Assembly: GCF_020360975.1 (NCBI RefSeq)
Contig: NW_025408680.1
Span: 806,001 to 870,000 of the forward strand
From: Hirsutella rhossiliensis
Taxonomy: Eukaryota > Ascomycota > Sordariomycetes > Hypocreales > Ophiocordycipitaceae
Reading direction: 5' to 3'
Length of the DNA stretch: 64,000 nt
The translations under genes were made by a program, and so were the position numbers. Within the stretch, counting starts at the first letter, position 1; each line of letters starts with the position of its first letter. The notes under the pieces are model-generated. The model did not search any database. It was not told the DNA's origin and saw only the letters and a program-made list of their open reading frames with translations. Below are positions 48,681 through 61,146 of the stretch, one piece after another.

Positions 48681-49982
48681 ATAGTAGCGAAAATAAACGC
48701 GCCTATAAGATAAATTTTAATATATTTTCGACTTACTAGATTAAACGTATATAACCTTAAGAGAAAAACATTTACCGCTAAAGATAGTAACTAAATAAAG
48801 CTACCTACTCTTAGTAAACCTACTATAGACTACTATAAAGCGAACTTAAAGACTATCTAATTATTACTTAAGAGAGAGCTCGTTAAACCTATATAATCTC
48901 TTTCTAAGTAAAATAGGTATAAGGTTAATTTCCTCCCCTTCCTTTAAATCCTTAGTAAGACTAAAAGGATTAGAGATATTATAAAGAAGATAAGGGGCGG
49001 TCTCGTTACTAATATACTCGTCGTAAAATTTATTAGTCTTAAGGTTAGTATAGAAATTATAACCGTATATATAGTTAGTAAATCTATTAAGGTTATAAGT
49101 AGCCCTATAGTATCTAGCGAAGTACCGCTATTTATAAACGGGCGCTTTAGTTAAATCCTAGATATAGTTAAGGTAAGAGCCGCTAGTAGTACTTAAAAGA
49201 GAGATATACTTATAAAAAGGAAATATAATATACTTATAGGTAGAAGTTATAGTTATTTAATAAGTTCGAATATACCCTTAATAAAGGTAAGGATTATAGG
49301 TTCTATATAAAGTAATTAGGACTACTTAAGAGTATTCTTACTACCTTAAACTAAGCTAAGAAAAGAAGTATCTATATAGATAAGCGATTTCTATAAGGAT
49401 ATAAGTTACTAGCCGACGTTTATAATAAAGGGTATAAAAGACGATTTAATTATACCGACCTAGCGTACTCTTAAGAAAGTAGGAAAAAGGAGAGCGACCG
49501 CGCGCTTTAATCTTAATAATATTAAGAGCTTTTAACGGAACCTATAACTAAAAAGCAATCTCTATATAAATTAAAAACCCTTAGTAACCGATATTATTTC
49601 TACTATAGACCTAAGTCTTAAAGTAACTATAGATCTATAAAAGAAGACGGTTAAAATAAGCTAAGTAAGATTAAATAAGTTAGATAGTCGTTACTTAAAA
49701 GTACTTTATATAAAGAGGAATAACCTTAGTATAATAATTCTAAGTAAGAAGAGTAGTAGTAATAAAGGAAGGTCGTAAAAGAGTAGTTAAAGAGAGGTTA
49801 ATAATATCTAGTAGCTCTTTAGTTTTAAGTTTAGCGGTCTTATAAGATATAATAAGGAAGAAGAGGTAGTCGTAAAAGAAGAAGATAAGAGGTAGCGGTC
49901 TAAAGAAATAAAGAAGATAAAAGAGAAAAGAAAAAAAAAAGAAAAAAAAGAGTAAAAAGAAGAAAAAAAGGGCGGAGATTAA
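48681..49982 (+). pseudogene. Frame X of D, unidentified, after pol
   Basis: I do not recognise it. Reading from 48681 (ATA, likely former ATG, MVAKINAPIR) to the TAA at 49980-49982 gives 434 codons; every stop I met in between was TAA/TAG, as expected from CAA/CAG/TGG, with no TGA or frameshift noticed. Segments: LKRELVKP and NFLPFL near 48870-48950, VTNILVVKFISLKVSIEI (about 48996-49050), PLFINGRFS (about 49130), RNL-LKSNLYIN near 49540, and a strongly basic Lys/Arg C terminus (49860-49975). It may extend upstream. It sits between pol and Y inside the D LTRs. Possible nucleic-acid-binding tail by composition only. Confidence 0.4.
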
Positions 49983-50104
49983 ATAGCTCCTTAATCAATA
50001 ACTAGTAAAAGAAGCTATTTAAGTATAACCCCTAAATATACCTAAGACCTTACTACTATAAAAGCCGGCTAAAGTAATTAATAACCGCGCGCTTTAATAA
50101 CTAT

Positions 50105-50332
50105 TTATTCCTCTCGCTATACCTTCCTTCTTTCTTCCTTTTTCTTCCTTCTATATATATATATATATATACTCTATACGCTTCCCTACTTATAACGATC
50201 CCCTCTATTAATATAACTCTTATATATATATATAATACTTAGCCTCTTAGCGTTATAACTTAGAACTACTTACCTTAACTATTTAATCTTACTTTCTTTC
50301 TTTCTTTTACTTACTCTACCCTTTCCTAAGAT
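50105..50332 (+). promoter_or_regulatory. Pyrimidine-rich stretch upstream of frame Y
   Basis: CT-rich runs (CCTTCCTTCTTTCTTCC at about 50127, CTTTCTTTCTTTC at about 50292) and a TA tract at 50153-50171 lie directly before the inferred start of Y. CT-rich tracts upstream of start codons are common in ascomycete promoters (known); its function here is inferred. Confidence 0.4.
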
Positions 50333-51258
50333 ATAGTAGCGAACCTAAATAGTATCCTAGGCCTAGCTATAGACCTCCTTAAGAATACCGCTATCTTTTT
50401 TAGCGTATTATTATTTAGGAGTAAGAGCTTTATTTTACCTACTTACTATAGCGAAGTTAAAGTAAAAGGTAGCGAAGGGCGCTTCTACGCTAAAGATAAG
50501 GAAAAGTTTATAAACTAAGACTAATAAGATATTTATAGGTAGAAGTAACCTCCCTAGTATATCTATAGAGATCGTTAGTACTTAATACTAATAAGCTCTA
50601 TTAAACGGCGGGATATTACCCTTAAAGACGCTTAGATAATATATAAGGGCGTTAAAAAGATAAACGGATTTACTAGGAATAACACTTACTAAGAAAAGTA
50701 TATTATCGACGTATATAACTTTCTTTATAAAGCTATCGATAAATAATAAGCTATAAGCTTTAGCCTTAGCGTAATAATTAAGATCTTAATAAGAGGTATT
50801 AAGAATATAGAATACCCCTTACCTTATTTACTATTAGTTTATACTAACTACTAAGGGGAACCTATCGAAGATATAGAAGATAAATATATAAAGTACTATA
50901 AATACTTAAACGATAAGGAGTATTTAATTAAGTTTACCGCTCCTACCTTTAACCTTAGTCGCTTTATATATAAATAAAGGTATATAACTAAAGTTATTAA
51001 CTTTTTAGTAGGACTAAATAAAGGGGGACTTTATTAAGGAGCGTTCTTTTAGGACTATAAGGAAGGAAACTTAGTTATTTTTAATACTTAGAAAGAAGGA
51101 TAGTATACTAGACTTTATATATTCTTATAAGTATAGCGGTAGTTTCTTTATATCCTCTAAGTTCCTTATAACTTTACTTATACGCTAGTCCTTTATACTA
51201 CTTAGTAAGAAGGGTAGGAATATAGCTACTTAGCTTTAATAATAATCTAATACTAGGT

Positions 51259-51263
51259 TAAAG
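51259..51263. repeat. Target-site duplication of B, left copy
   Basis: TAAAG, repeated exactly at 59108-59112. Collapsing it restores frame Y. Confidence 0.88.
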
Positions 51264-51727
51264 TATAATAACTAGTATTATTCTTAAGAGATAAACTTAT
51301 TAAGGGGTTTATGTTAATAGATATAATAGGGCGTGGTCTAAGTAATAATAAGTATATTATATTAGTAATAAGTCGGAGGTTATAGACTATAGACTATAAT
51401 TAAGTAATTAAAATTAAAGATAGAATCGTAATAAAGATTTATATTAAAAGCTATTAAGCTATTTATTTAAAGGAGTATTCCGTTCCTTCCTTATATATCT
51501 TAAGAGCTTCCCTAGATCGCCGAGAGCACTTAGTAATCCTATCGCCTAGGAGCGCTAGGGCGCTAGAGCGATCCTACGATCTAGCCGTAGAGCGTTAGAG
51601 CGCTAGAGTAACCTATTACTCTAAACTTAATTAGCCCGTTAGTTTATTTAATATTCCTTACTCCCTACGTTATATATCCTCGTAATATATACTAGTCCCC
51701 GCGGTTTACTAGACCGTAGTTATAATA
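51264..51727 (-). repeat. LTR of B (element 3' side)
   Basis: 464 bases. Compared with A and C it lacks about 20 bases around the AATTATAATATT segment; the same deletion is in the other B LTR. Confidence 0.88.
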
Positions 51728-54700
51728 GGATGCCTCCCTTCCTTTTAGTTTTACCCTTAAGACCTATTACCTTAGCCGCCGTATATAAATATACCCTTAT
51801 TGCGTCGTGCGTAAGTATATCGTTCCTTATTCCTTTATCCTTTTAGGATATACTACTAATAGTATATCTAGTTATATTTAAAAATCCTATTTTTATAATT
51901 CTAATAAATCGCGTTAATAATCGGAGCTAGTATCCTAGACCGAGATCTACGGTATTAAAATTATACCTTACTCCTATTATTTTTAGTTAGGCCTAACTTA
52001 TAAAGTTAGTAAGCGTTTTAATCGATATTCCGAATATACCTTTATAGGCCGTTCTTATAATAAGTATAATATAGCGTCTGCCTATTCGTTTTATCCCTTT
52101 CTTTCCTTATTATTCTTTTTCGCTAATATTCCTTCTTTTTCTAGTTTATTATATTATAAATTAATAGTAAAAGATTAATTTAAACGAACGGAAAGTAAAA
52201 GAAGCGTTAAAAGAAGCGATAGCTTACCTAGCTTAGATTAAGAAATAAAAGCGTTTCTTAAAGGACCGAGGTAGTAAGTTATTTTAGTAGGGTATATAAG
52301 CTATTAATAAAGAAGATAGTATAACGCGTTCTTCTTAAGATAAATTAGTTTATTTATTAAATAAGGAAACTATTACTATTAGTAAGGTTTAATCGTTTAG
52401 TACCTTAGATATATTAAACTAAGATACTATTCTTAGTAACCTTATATTTCTAAGTAAGGGTTCGCTTAATAAAACTATTAAAGTAAAGAACTATAGTAAG
52501 TTAAGTGCTTAAGTAGTTCCTAGGTATTTTCCTTTAGTTTATATCCCTTTTACTTAATAAGGTATTCTTATTACTAACTTTATTTTCTTAAATCTAGTAT
52601 TTATTTTACTTTATATTCTTAATTATTATCGACTTTAATTTTTTTCCTATAGTTTAGCGTTTTATAGTATTAGTTTTAATAGTAAGATATAAAATATTAG
52701 GTATATCTATATTATCGTTAGTAGCGAAAGTTTATAGTTAACTTTTAAAATAGTTTTCTTAACCTTAAACGGTCTAAGTTTCTTAAAATCTAATTTATTA
52801 CTTAGTTATTTTATTTTAATATTTTGTTATATAAAGTAGACTATATCTCCCTCTTAAAAGATTAGTCCCTATAATCTTTTCTAATTATAGTAAGTAGATA
52901 TTCGTTCTTTAATAAATTAAAGTTCTTATTATATTTCTTTATATAATTTTCGTAGCTAATCTACTTATAGTATTACTCGTTCCGCTTATAGTCCTTATCG
53001 AGTAACCTTAAATAATTCTAGGTTATATTTATAATTAGCGTATACTAGTAAGAGCTTAGTTATTTCCGTAACTAAGCTATTATAAGCTAGTTACGCTATT
53101 AGTAGCTATTTAACTTAATCGTTTTATTTATAGCTAATATAGTATTATAAATATTATTTAAGCGTTTAGTTAAGTTATTCTATTTATCTATCTATTTATA
53201 GGTAATAAGCTATACTAAGCTTATATTTTATCCTTAATTATACTATAAGAGCTTATTAAAGCTTAGCTATAAATATACTTCCTTTATTAAAAACAATCTT
53301 ATTTAGTAGTCTATAATTACTAATAATTATTCGTAGGAATATATATACTAGCTCTTTTATATTACTTACTTCTTTATATAGTAAAAACTACTTATACTTT
53401 ATTAGTTTATTAGTAATAATAAATATACTATTATACTTAATATTAGTTATAGGTTCTTTTAACGGTAGTAGTTTTATAATATAGTCGAAAGCTATTAAAT
53501 CCTATAGTTTCTCTAGTACTAATAGCGGTTATAATTCTCTATATAGTTTATATTATTTAGCTTTACTTTATATATAAAGTTTATATTTTTTAATAACTTA
53601 TCGTACTACTTCCTTAAGCTATAGGAAGTTATATTATTATTTAATCCGTTTTATTATTCTTTAGATTCCTTAATATCTATATATTAAATATCTATATATA
53701 TTATATAAAACTTTATCTCGTAATTCTAGTAGTATCTAGATTTTATTTTTATATATTAAAACTTCTAAATATTCTATATTATATCCGTTTAATACTTTAT
53801 ATTCTTTTATTTATTTTAAGATCTTTTAGTATATTAAGTCGTTAGGTTATACTTTAAATATTATATTTAGCTATTATTACTAGTAATTCTTATTTTTATT
53901 AATTTCTAGGAGCTATCCTTTTACTATAGGTGCTCTTATATTATAGTTACTTCGTCGACTAAGGGTATTAACTTAACTATTTTCTATTCCTTTTCTATAG
54001 ATTATTTTATAGTTAAATTCTAATAAATATTCGGCCTATTAAATCTATCGTCCGTTTAACTATTATATACTTATAAAGTATAAGATATTTTTATAATCTA
54101 TATAGACCTTAACTTTATACTTACTTCTAAGAAGGTAGTATTAAAATTCCTTAAAAGCTTAAATAATTATAAGGAATTCTTTATTATAGATAAGGTAATT
54201 AAGTTCTATACTATATAGCTTTTTTAAGTAAAATATAATTAGTTATAGTTTCCCTTTATTATCCTTTTATTTAATTTATACTCCTAAAGTAAAGTCTAAT
54301 ATATTAGTTTTAAGTTCGATTTATTATTTTAGATTAAAGGTAGTTAAGACTAGTTCTTATATAATTATAGTCTTAATATATTTAAAAGCTTTTTTAGCTT
54401 TATTATCTTATATAAATTCTTTTTCCTTTTTTATTAAGTTATATAGTAGTACTATAATCTTTCTAAAATCTTTAATAAATTATTAGTAGTAATTTATAAA
54501 TCCTAGGAAACTTTATATATCCTTAACGTTCTTTAGCATTAGCTATTCTTTAACTAAGTTAATTTTATTTTATTATATTTATATCTCTCTTAATAAGATT
54601 ATATATTTAAGGAAGTTTACTTTTTATATATAGAACTTACTTTTCTTTAGTTTAACTAGTAACTTTGTATTTTAAAGTACGCGGAGTACCTTATAAATAT

Positions 54701-57700
54701 ATTCCTTATATTCTTTTAAGGTATCTAAGAAAATTATGATATTATCTAGGTATACTACTAGAAAGATATCTAAGTATTTATATAGGATATTATTAATTAT
54801 CCGTTAAAAGGTAGCTAGTATATTTATAAGTTTAAATAGTATTACTAGATATTTAAATAGTCCGAATTTCGTTTTAAAGGCTATTATCTATTCGTATCCT
54901 TTTTTTATATATATTAAGTTATAGGCGCCTTTAAGGTTAGGGGCTATAAACTATTTTTTACTATATAGTCGATCTTATAGTTCTAATATAAGTAGTAATA
55001 GTATTCGGTCTTTTATTATAATATCGTTTAAGCGTCTATAGTTAATAACTAGTTATAGCTTACTATTCTTCTTTAAAATAAATATAACTAGATAGCTTAC
55101 TTTAAATATTAATATTTATATATATCCTTTTTATAGATTCTCGTTAAGGTAGTCGTATAGCGTTTATAGTTACTTTTCGTTTAAGTTATAAATCTTATAG
55201 AACGTTAGCGTTATTCTATCTTTAAGATAAATCTTATAGTCCTATTAACTATATTTAGGTAACCCTATCTTAAGTTCTTCCTTAAAGAGTTTATTATATT
55301 TCTAGTATTCCTAGGGGATATTCTTTATTCTATCTTATAGGCTTTATTCTTTCTCTTAAGAGCTAGTTTCTCTTAACTTAAGCTCTTTATTAATTTATTT
55401 AAGGTCTTTCCTTAAAGTAGTAATAACTCTTTAGATCTTTATATTATATCCTTTATTTTATTTATATTAGATACTAGGTTATATAGCTATATTAGTTAGT
55501 ACGTAAGTCTTATTAGTCGATTTTGTTATATCCGCTAGTTCGGTTACTATTTTCCTTTATATAGCTAAAGCCTATAATAATTTACTTAAACGGTTATCCC
55601 TTTTATCTTATTTAGTAGCTAAATTATCGTAAAATTTTACTTTCTTTTAAATCTACTAGTCTTAGAAACTTATATCTTCGTTCTAATATAGCTAGCTAGT
55701 TTTCTAGTTAATTAATAAGTTACTCTCTTATAGCTATAGAAGCCTTAATATAAGGTTATATTCTTTAATATCTATAATATTAAAGTTAACGTATTCGTTA
55801 TAGCCTTAGATATTAATATCGAGGTAATTAATTTCTATATTAATAATTCTATTATTATAGTTAAAGGCCTCTCCTTTAATATTTATAAGTTTATATAGAT
55901 CTTTCTTATATCTTTATATAAGTTAGTAACGATTAATAACTTTAAGTAAAACGTAATTACCTATTACGCTATAGTCTAAAAGTATATATATATAATATCC
56001 TATAATTTAGATATCTAATACTATTTAGTCGCTATAGCTTACCGTTACTATATATAGGGTCCTTAGATCTTATTATATTATACTAGTTTATAGCCCTTTT
56101 ATAAATAGTATACCTTATTTTTTACCTAGTCCTTATTTATTTTATTTAGGTATTCTTCTTTAATTTATTATTAATATCGTTTCTTTATATTTTTATTATA
56201 TAGTATTATATTAGGGCTTAAGAGACTAATTTCTTATAGCTAATCGAAGATTTCTTATTTCTTAACGCTATATTATTTATATTATACTACTTCGTAGTTA
56301 ATTATATACTATACTTTATAATTCTATTTATTTTCGTACTAAAGGTTAAGTTTTTATTTAGCGTCTTTTTATTTTTCGCGTAGCGTTTTTATATCGATTT
56401 TTCCTTAGTCGAATATAGCTTATAGCCTTTATACGTATTACTAATAATCTTTTAGTATACCGTTATATCGTTTATACTATACTTATACTTTTTCGTATTT
56501 ATAAACTCTATAGTTTAGGTATATATATTTATTATAATCTTCTTTATTATATTTAACTTATTATATAAGTCTTTAAAAGATTAATAGTTTAGATACCTTA
56601 GAGCGAGTAGTATTATACTATTCTTTTATTTTAGCGTATTTATAGATTTTATATATCTCTAAAAAGCATTTTATTAGTAAGCTATAATTATTATAGTATT
56701 TAAGTAGCGTGCTATAATTAAGTTCTAATAATATAACTTAGTCGTTTAAATAGCGTTAATCGATTTTCTAGTAATCTAGTTCTATACTTAGGTAGGGTTT
56801 TAAAAGTACTTATCCTTTAAACTTAACTAGGAAAGCGTTATATCGTGCCTTTATATAAAAGTATATTATATAATCTAGGTAGACGTATAATATCTATAAA
56901 ATATACTTATAGTACTTATAAGTAAGTAGTATTTATAGATCGTCTTTAAATTCTCCTTATAGTTACTATTCTTATTATAAAGCTATAAAAGTATTAACTA
57001 CGGCGATAGCTATAGTATAGTCTCCTCTATATAGTACCGGTTAATATTAAATTAATATAGCTTATTAGTTTTCTATAAGAATTTAAGGTATTTATTAGGT
57101 TTTAATTTTAAGTATTTCTTTAAATTCTTCGAAGTATAAAGCGTATTCTCTAATTATAGTATTTTCCCTTAGTAGTAAAGGTAGTAGTATAAGTTTATTT
57201 TCGTCTTTTATTTCTTTAAGTATTTCTTATTCTTTAAAGCTTATATCGTCGATACTTCGTTATTCCTCTTTAAGTTATTATTTAAGTTTTATAAGTATAA
57301 GGGCTATATTTATATCTTCTTTATTATATTACTTATAGACTACCTATTATTATTATCGATTTTTATTTTATATATCTTCTTAAAATCGTTTACCGTTTTT
57401 CTTAATCTAGTCTTATAAGACTCCTTTAAGATAAGGATATTTTAGTTCTATAAATTTAACTTATTTCTATATTTTAAGATCTTTTCGTTATATTATTATA
57501 AGGGTTTTCCGTAATAGCTTTAAGAACTATCTAGTACCGTTCTTATCGCTTAAGTATACTATATATTCGTCGTTATAGTATATAGTCTAACTAAGGAGTT
57601 TATACTTTAGTTCCTATCTATTAATAGCGTTTAGGTATTTCTTACCTTTTAGGGCTAGTACTTAGTAGGTTTTCTTCTCCTTATAAGGTTATTTATATTC

Positions 57701-58643
57701 TTTAAAGTAATATCTAGGTTTCCTATAGTTAAAATACTTTCCTTTACTTTTCTATATTATATTTAGATCTATCTTACTTAGGTTAGTTATATAAGTATAG
57801 GTAATAGGAGTTTCGCGCTTCTTTTTATAGTTAGCGCGTTAGTTAAAGTTATTCCTATAAGAAGGGTTTTAGTTTCCTCTTCCTTATTGCTTTTCTTAGC
57901 GTCGCGTATACTATTTATCGTTAATTCGTACTATTATAGCGATATAGTTTAAGAGGCCGTTAGGTCGATCTTCCTTATAAAGTTCGTCCTTAACTTCTTC
58001 CTTAAGTCTATTATAGAATTGCGATATAAGGGGTTCGTCGTCCTATTTAAGTTTTAAGGTAACTTAATAGAATTTAGTAGTATAGTCCGATACTAAGGTC
58101 TTTTATTAAAGTTCTTAAAGTTTCTATTTAGCTTCTCGTTCTTTATTAGTTATTCTAAATACCTTAGTAATAGCTTCTTTAAATCCTTAGAAACTAGTAA
58201 AGACTTTATCTATTTCGCTATTTTATTATACTAGTTAGTTATTAAGATAGTCCCTTATAATAGGTCTAAACTAAGCGAGTACTATTTTAAATAAATAATT
58301 TCCTATATAGAGTACCTTTTCGACTAAGTTCGAAAGTTTCGTTAAGTAAAACTAATAGTAGGCCTTAAGTTAGGTAAGAAAGTCTTAAAGAGTACTATAA
58401 GTACCGTTAAATAGTCCTAGCTACTTTAGTTTAACTACTTTTTTAAGGTCCTTAACTTATCTATTACCTCCTCCGTTCCTAAGTAACTATACCTCTTATT
58501 AAAGGGTAATAATCTCGCGTATTATATCCTAGGGCGATATAGTAGTTCTAGAGTTAGTTAATCTAGTTTACTATATAGGTATATTAATAGTTACGATATT
58601 ACTTAAAGTAATATAGTATTATATTAAATAAGAGCTTTTAATA

Positions 58644-59107
58644 TATAACGACCGGTATTATTCTTAAGGGATAAACCTATTAAGGGGTTTATATTAGTAG
58701 ATATAATAAGGCGTAGTCTAAGTAATAATAAGTATATTACGTTAGTAATAAGTTAGAGGTCGTAGACTATAAACTATAACTAGGTAATTAAAATTAAAGA
58801 TAGAATCGTAATAAAGATCTATATTAAAAGCTATTAAGCTATCTATCTAAAGGAGTGTTCTATTCCTTCCTTATATATCTTAAAAGCTTCCTTAGATCGC
58901 CGAGAGCACTTAGTAATCCCGTCGCCTAGGAGCGCTAGGGCGCTAGAGCGATCCTATAATCTAGCTATAGAGCGTTAAAGCGCTAAAGTAACCTATCGCT
59001 CTAAACTTAATTAGCCCGTTAGTCTATCTAATATTCCTTGCTCCCTACGTTATATATCCTCGTAATATATACTAGTCCCCGTAGTTTACTAGACCATGGT
59101 TATAATA
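58644..59107 (-). repeat. LTR of B (element 5' side)
   Basis: 464 bases. Begins TATAACGACCGGT and ends ACCATGGTTATAATA; this end keeps a CATGG that is mutated in the other copies. Confidence 0.88.
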
Positions 59108-60719
59108 TAAAGGCATAGTTAGGCTACGCCTTAAGATAATTAAGTAGCGATACTTAAAGGTTAAAGTAATTTTAAAGTAAAGGTATAAGGTAATATAAGA
59201 AGCCCTATAAATAGATAAAATCTTATACTAAGACTAGTATTTCTTTAAACTAGATAAAAGGATAAGTATAAAAGGCTACGTTAATAAGCTAATATATAGA
59301 ATCTAAGCTATCGCGGCGAATAAACTTAATTATATATAAGCGATATTATAGGGTAGCGGAGTTTCCTAGTAGTTTAATAGCGGGGTTAAACGACTATAAA
59401 GGATACTATTTAATTAAGGTTTAATAACTTTTAGCGGAGTCTTTCCTATAAAGATTCCTAGGTATAAATATATTTACTAATATAACTATATTATTCTAAG
59501 AGATTAAGAAGAATAAGACCTCTAAGAAGTCTTAAAGGTAGTTAACCTTTAAGATATACTTAGTAGATAGAAACTACTACTTTAAAGAGATATAAAACTA
59601 GCTTATATAGTAAAGAGAGCGAGAAAAGAGCTAAGTATACTAGCTACCTTTATAAAGTAACCTAACTTAATCGCTTAAGCTATACGCGGGTTTTTTACGA
59701 AACTCCTCCTTAAAAAGACTCTTAACTATTTAATCGCGCTAATAGGAATTAAGAATAGGCCTAGACCTTCGTTACCTTAAGCGTTAACTAAATTAAGCTC
59801 CTTATATAAACTAAGTAGCTTTTCCCTAAATAACTTTAAGATAGGATCCCTACCTTAGAATCTATAAAAGAGAGAGCTAAGCGCCCTTACTAGTCCCTTT
59901 ATCTATATAGAAACAACGCCTTTATTTTCCCCCTTAGATATATAGCTAATTAGGCCTACTCCTCGCCTACTACTAATAACCCCTTTAAATATATAAAGGA
60001 GCGAAAGACTTATAACTATACCCCCGCTAATAGCCCGATAAGAAGCTAGTATAGAAGAAAGGTAAATAGCGCGGCTATTAACTCGCCCTAGGACTCTAAA
60101 ATTACTAGGCGCTCGGTTAATTACCCTAAGGCTAAAGACTTTAGTAACGCCTATAGCGCGCCTTATTACTCCCTAAAAATAAAGTATAGTAATAGCCTCT
60201 CTAGCTATAGTCCTTATAAGGTTTATACTAAGCTTTAAACCCTCCTAGGTTAAAGGAGTTAAAAACCTAGGAATATATTAAAACTACTACTAGGATATTA
60301 ACGACTATAATTCTATATATTTATATAGAACTACTAGCGACGCGATAATAACTAGTCTATAAGACTTTATAGCTTATCTAATCTAGCTATACCTAAAGCT
60401 ATAGACTAGTAAAGATATTAATTACTTTATTTCCTTAACGCCCTTAAGAATAATAAGCGCGAATACTTAGGAGCGTATATAAGGGGTAGTAGATAATTAT
60501 CTAAAAAAGGAAGTATATAAGTAAAGATAGGAAAGAGCTAAATAAGTAGCTTATAAGTAAAGGGAGGAATAAATAACGTAAAAGGAAAGGATTATAGTAA
60601 AGGAGAAAAGTTCTATTAACGGTTTATTTACTTACTTATATACTAGGAAAAAGAGCTTTACTTATTAGTATTACGCCCTTTCTATTAGTATCTTAGGTCG
60701 GAAAGTCGCTAGGGAGGAG

Positions 60720-61095
60720 TTTAATAAATAAGATCGTACCCTTATAGATATTAGCCCGTTAAAGGGATAAGACCCTTAGCACTCCCCTTCTAACTTACTT
60801 CTAAGTATACTTAAAGGCGTTATAAAGACCTTAATTATTTAATTAGGTATCTTCCTTAATTATAGTTAATTTAAATTTTTACTTTTCCCCTTTAAAGTAA
60901 AGACTACTAGTTACGCGACTTTAGTAGAGATAAAGAGAAATAAAGTAAAGAAATCTCTAAGACTTATATTTATAACCTAAGGCCCTTAAAGCTATATATA
61001 AGACCGATAATTAAATAATTATATAGTTAATTACTTTACTAATCCTTAGCTATATACTATATATACTTTAAGTATATACCCTCGTCCCTATTAAA
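60720..61095 (+). repeat. 3' LTR of D
   Basis: 376 bases, matches 26042-26416. Preceded by the purine tract AGGGAGGAG and followed by CTATC, then by the continuation of the G2b RT frame. Confidence 0.85.
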
Positions 61096-61146
61096 CTATC
61101 TACGACTAAGCGACCTTAATATTATAATAAGGTATATAGAGCTTCC
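61096..61146 (+). mobile_element. Ty3/gypsy element G2b, third fragment (RT)
   Basis: Continues the RT frame broken at 26041: YD*ATLIL**GI*SF, equivalent to the DWATxTSVxGVRSF region of related RTs. It ends where the G2c LTR begins. Confidence 0.65.

Larger units (their letters stand above)
51264..59107 (-). mobile_element. Chromovirus-type Ty3/gypsy element B
   Basis: Full length (about 7.84 kb), minus strand, parallel to A and reverse to C over its whole length. LTRs 51264-51727 and 58644-59107, 464 bases each. The RT box at about 54756-54726 (minus) reads YLDN as in A and C. Inserted in frame Y of D with TSD TAAAG. RIP-altered; stops throughout. Confidence 0.9.
50333..60731 (+). pseudogene. 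Frame Y of D, about 850 codons, unidentified, split by B
   Basis: Segments 50333-51263 and 59113-60731. The start is an ATA (former ATG) giving MVANLNSILGLAIDLLKN. It joins in frame (GTT-AAA-G/GC) when B and one TSD are removed, then runs to the first bases of the D 3' LTR. In the 1.6 kb second part I met only TAA/TAG stops, no TGA and no frameshift. Readable parts: SFILPTYYSEVKVKGSEGRF (about 50425-50485), EYPLPYLLLVYTNY, SGVFPIKIPRYKYIY (about 59435), RAIRGFFTKLLLKRLL-like (about 59680), a Pro-rich part near 59920-60010 and a Lys/Arg/Glu-rich coiled region (60490-60610). A short hydrophobic stretch (AIFFSVLLF) lies near the N terminus. No family recognised; an env-like product, a captured host gene or an accessory retroelement protein are all open. 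Confidence 0.5.
26042..61095 (+). mobile_element. Long Ty3/gypsy element D with two extra frames after pol
   Basis: LTRs 26042-26416 and 60720-61095, flanked by CTATT/CTATC. C (26500-41161) and B (51264-59107) are inserted in it; without them and one TSD copy each, D is about 12.5 kb. Order: LTR, gag (from about 41200), protease, RT, RNase H, integrase (to about 48350), frame X (48681-49982), frame Y (50333 into the 3' LTR, split by B), purine tract AGGGAGGAG (60711-60719), LTR. LTR ends are TTTAATA...TATTAAA, a 7-base inverted pair probably derived from TTTGATA...TATCAAA, not the usual TG...CA. Confidence 0.82.

Noticed and set aside
60720..61095. Taken at first as a solo LTR
   Set aside because: The purine tract before it, the TSD match to 26037 and the rejoining RT frame show that it is the 3' LTR of D.
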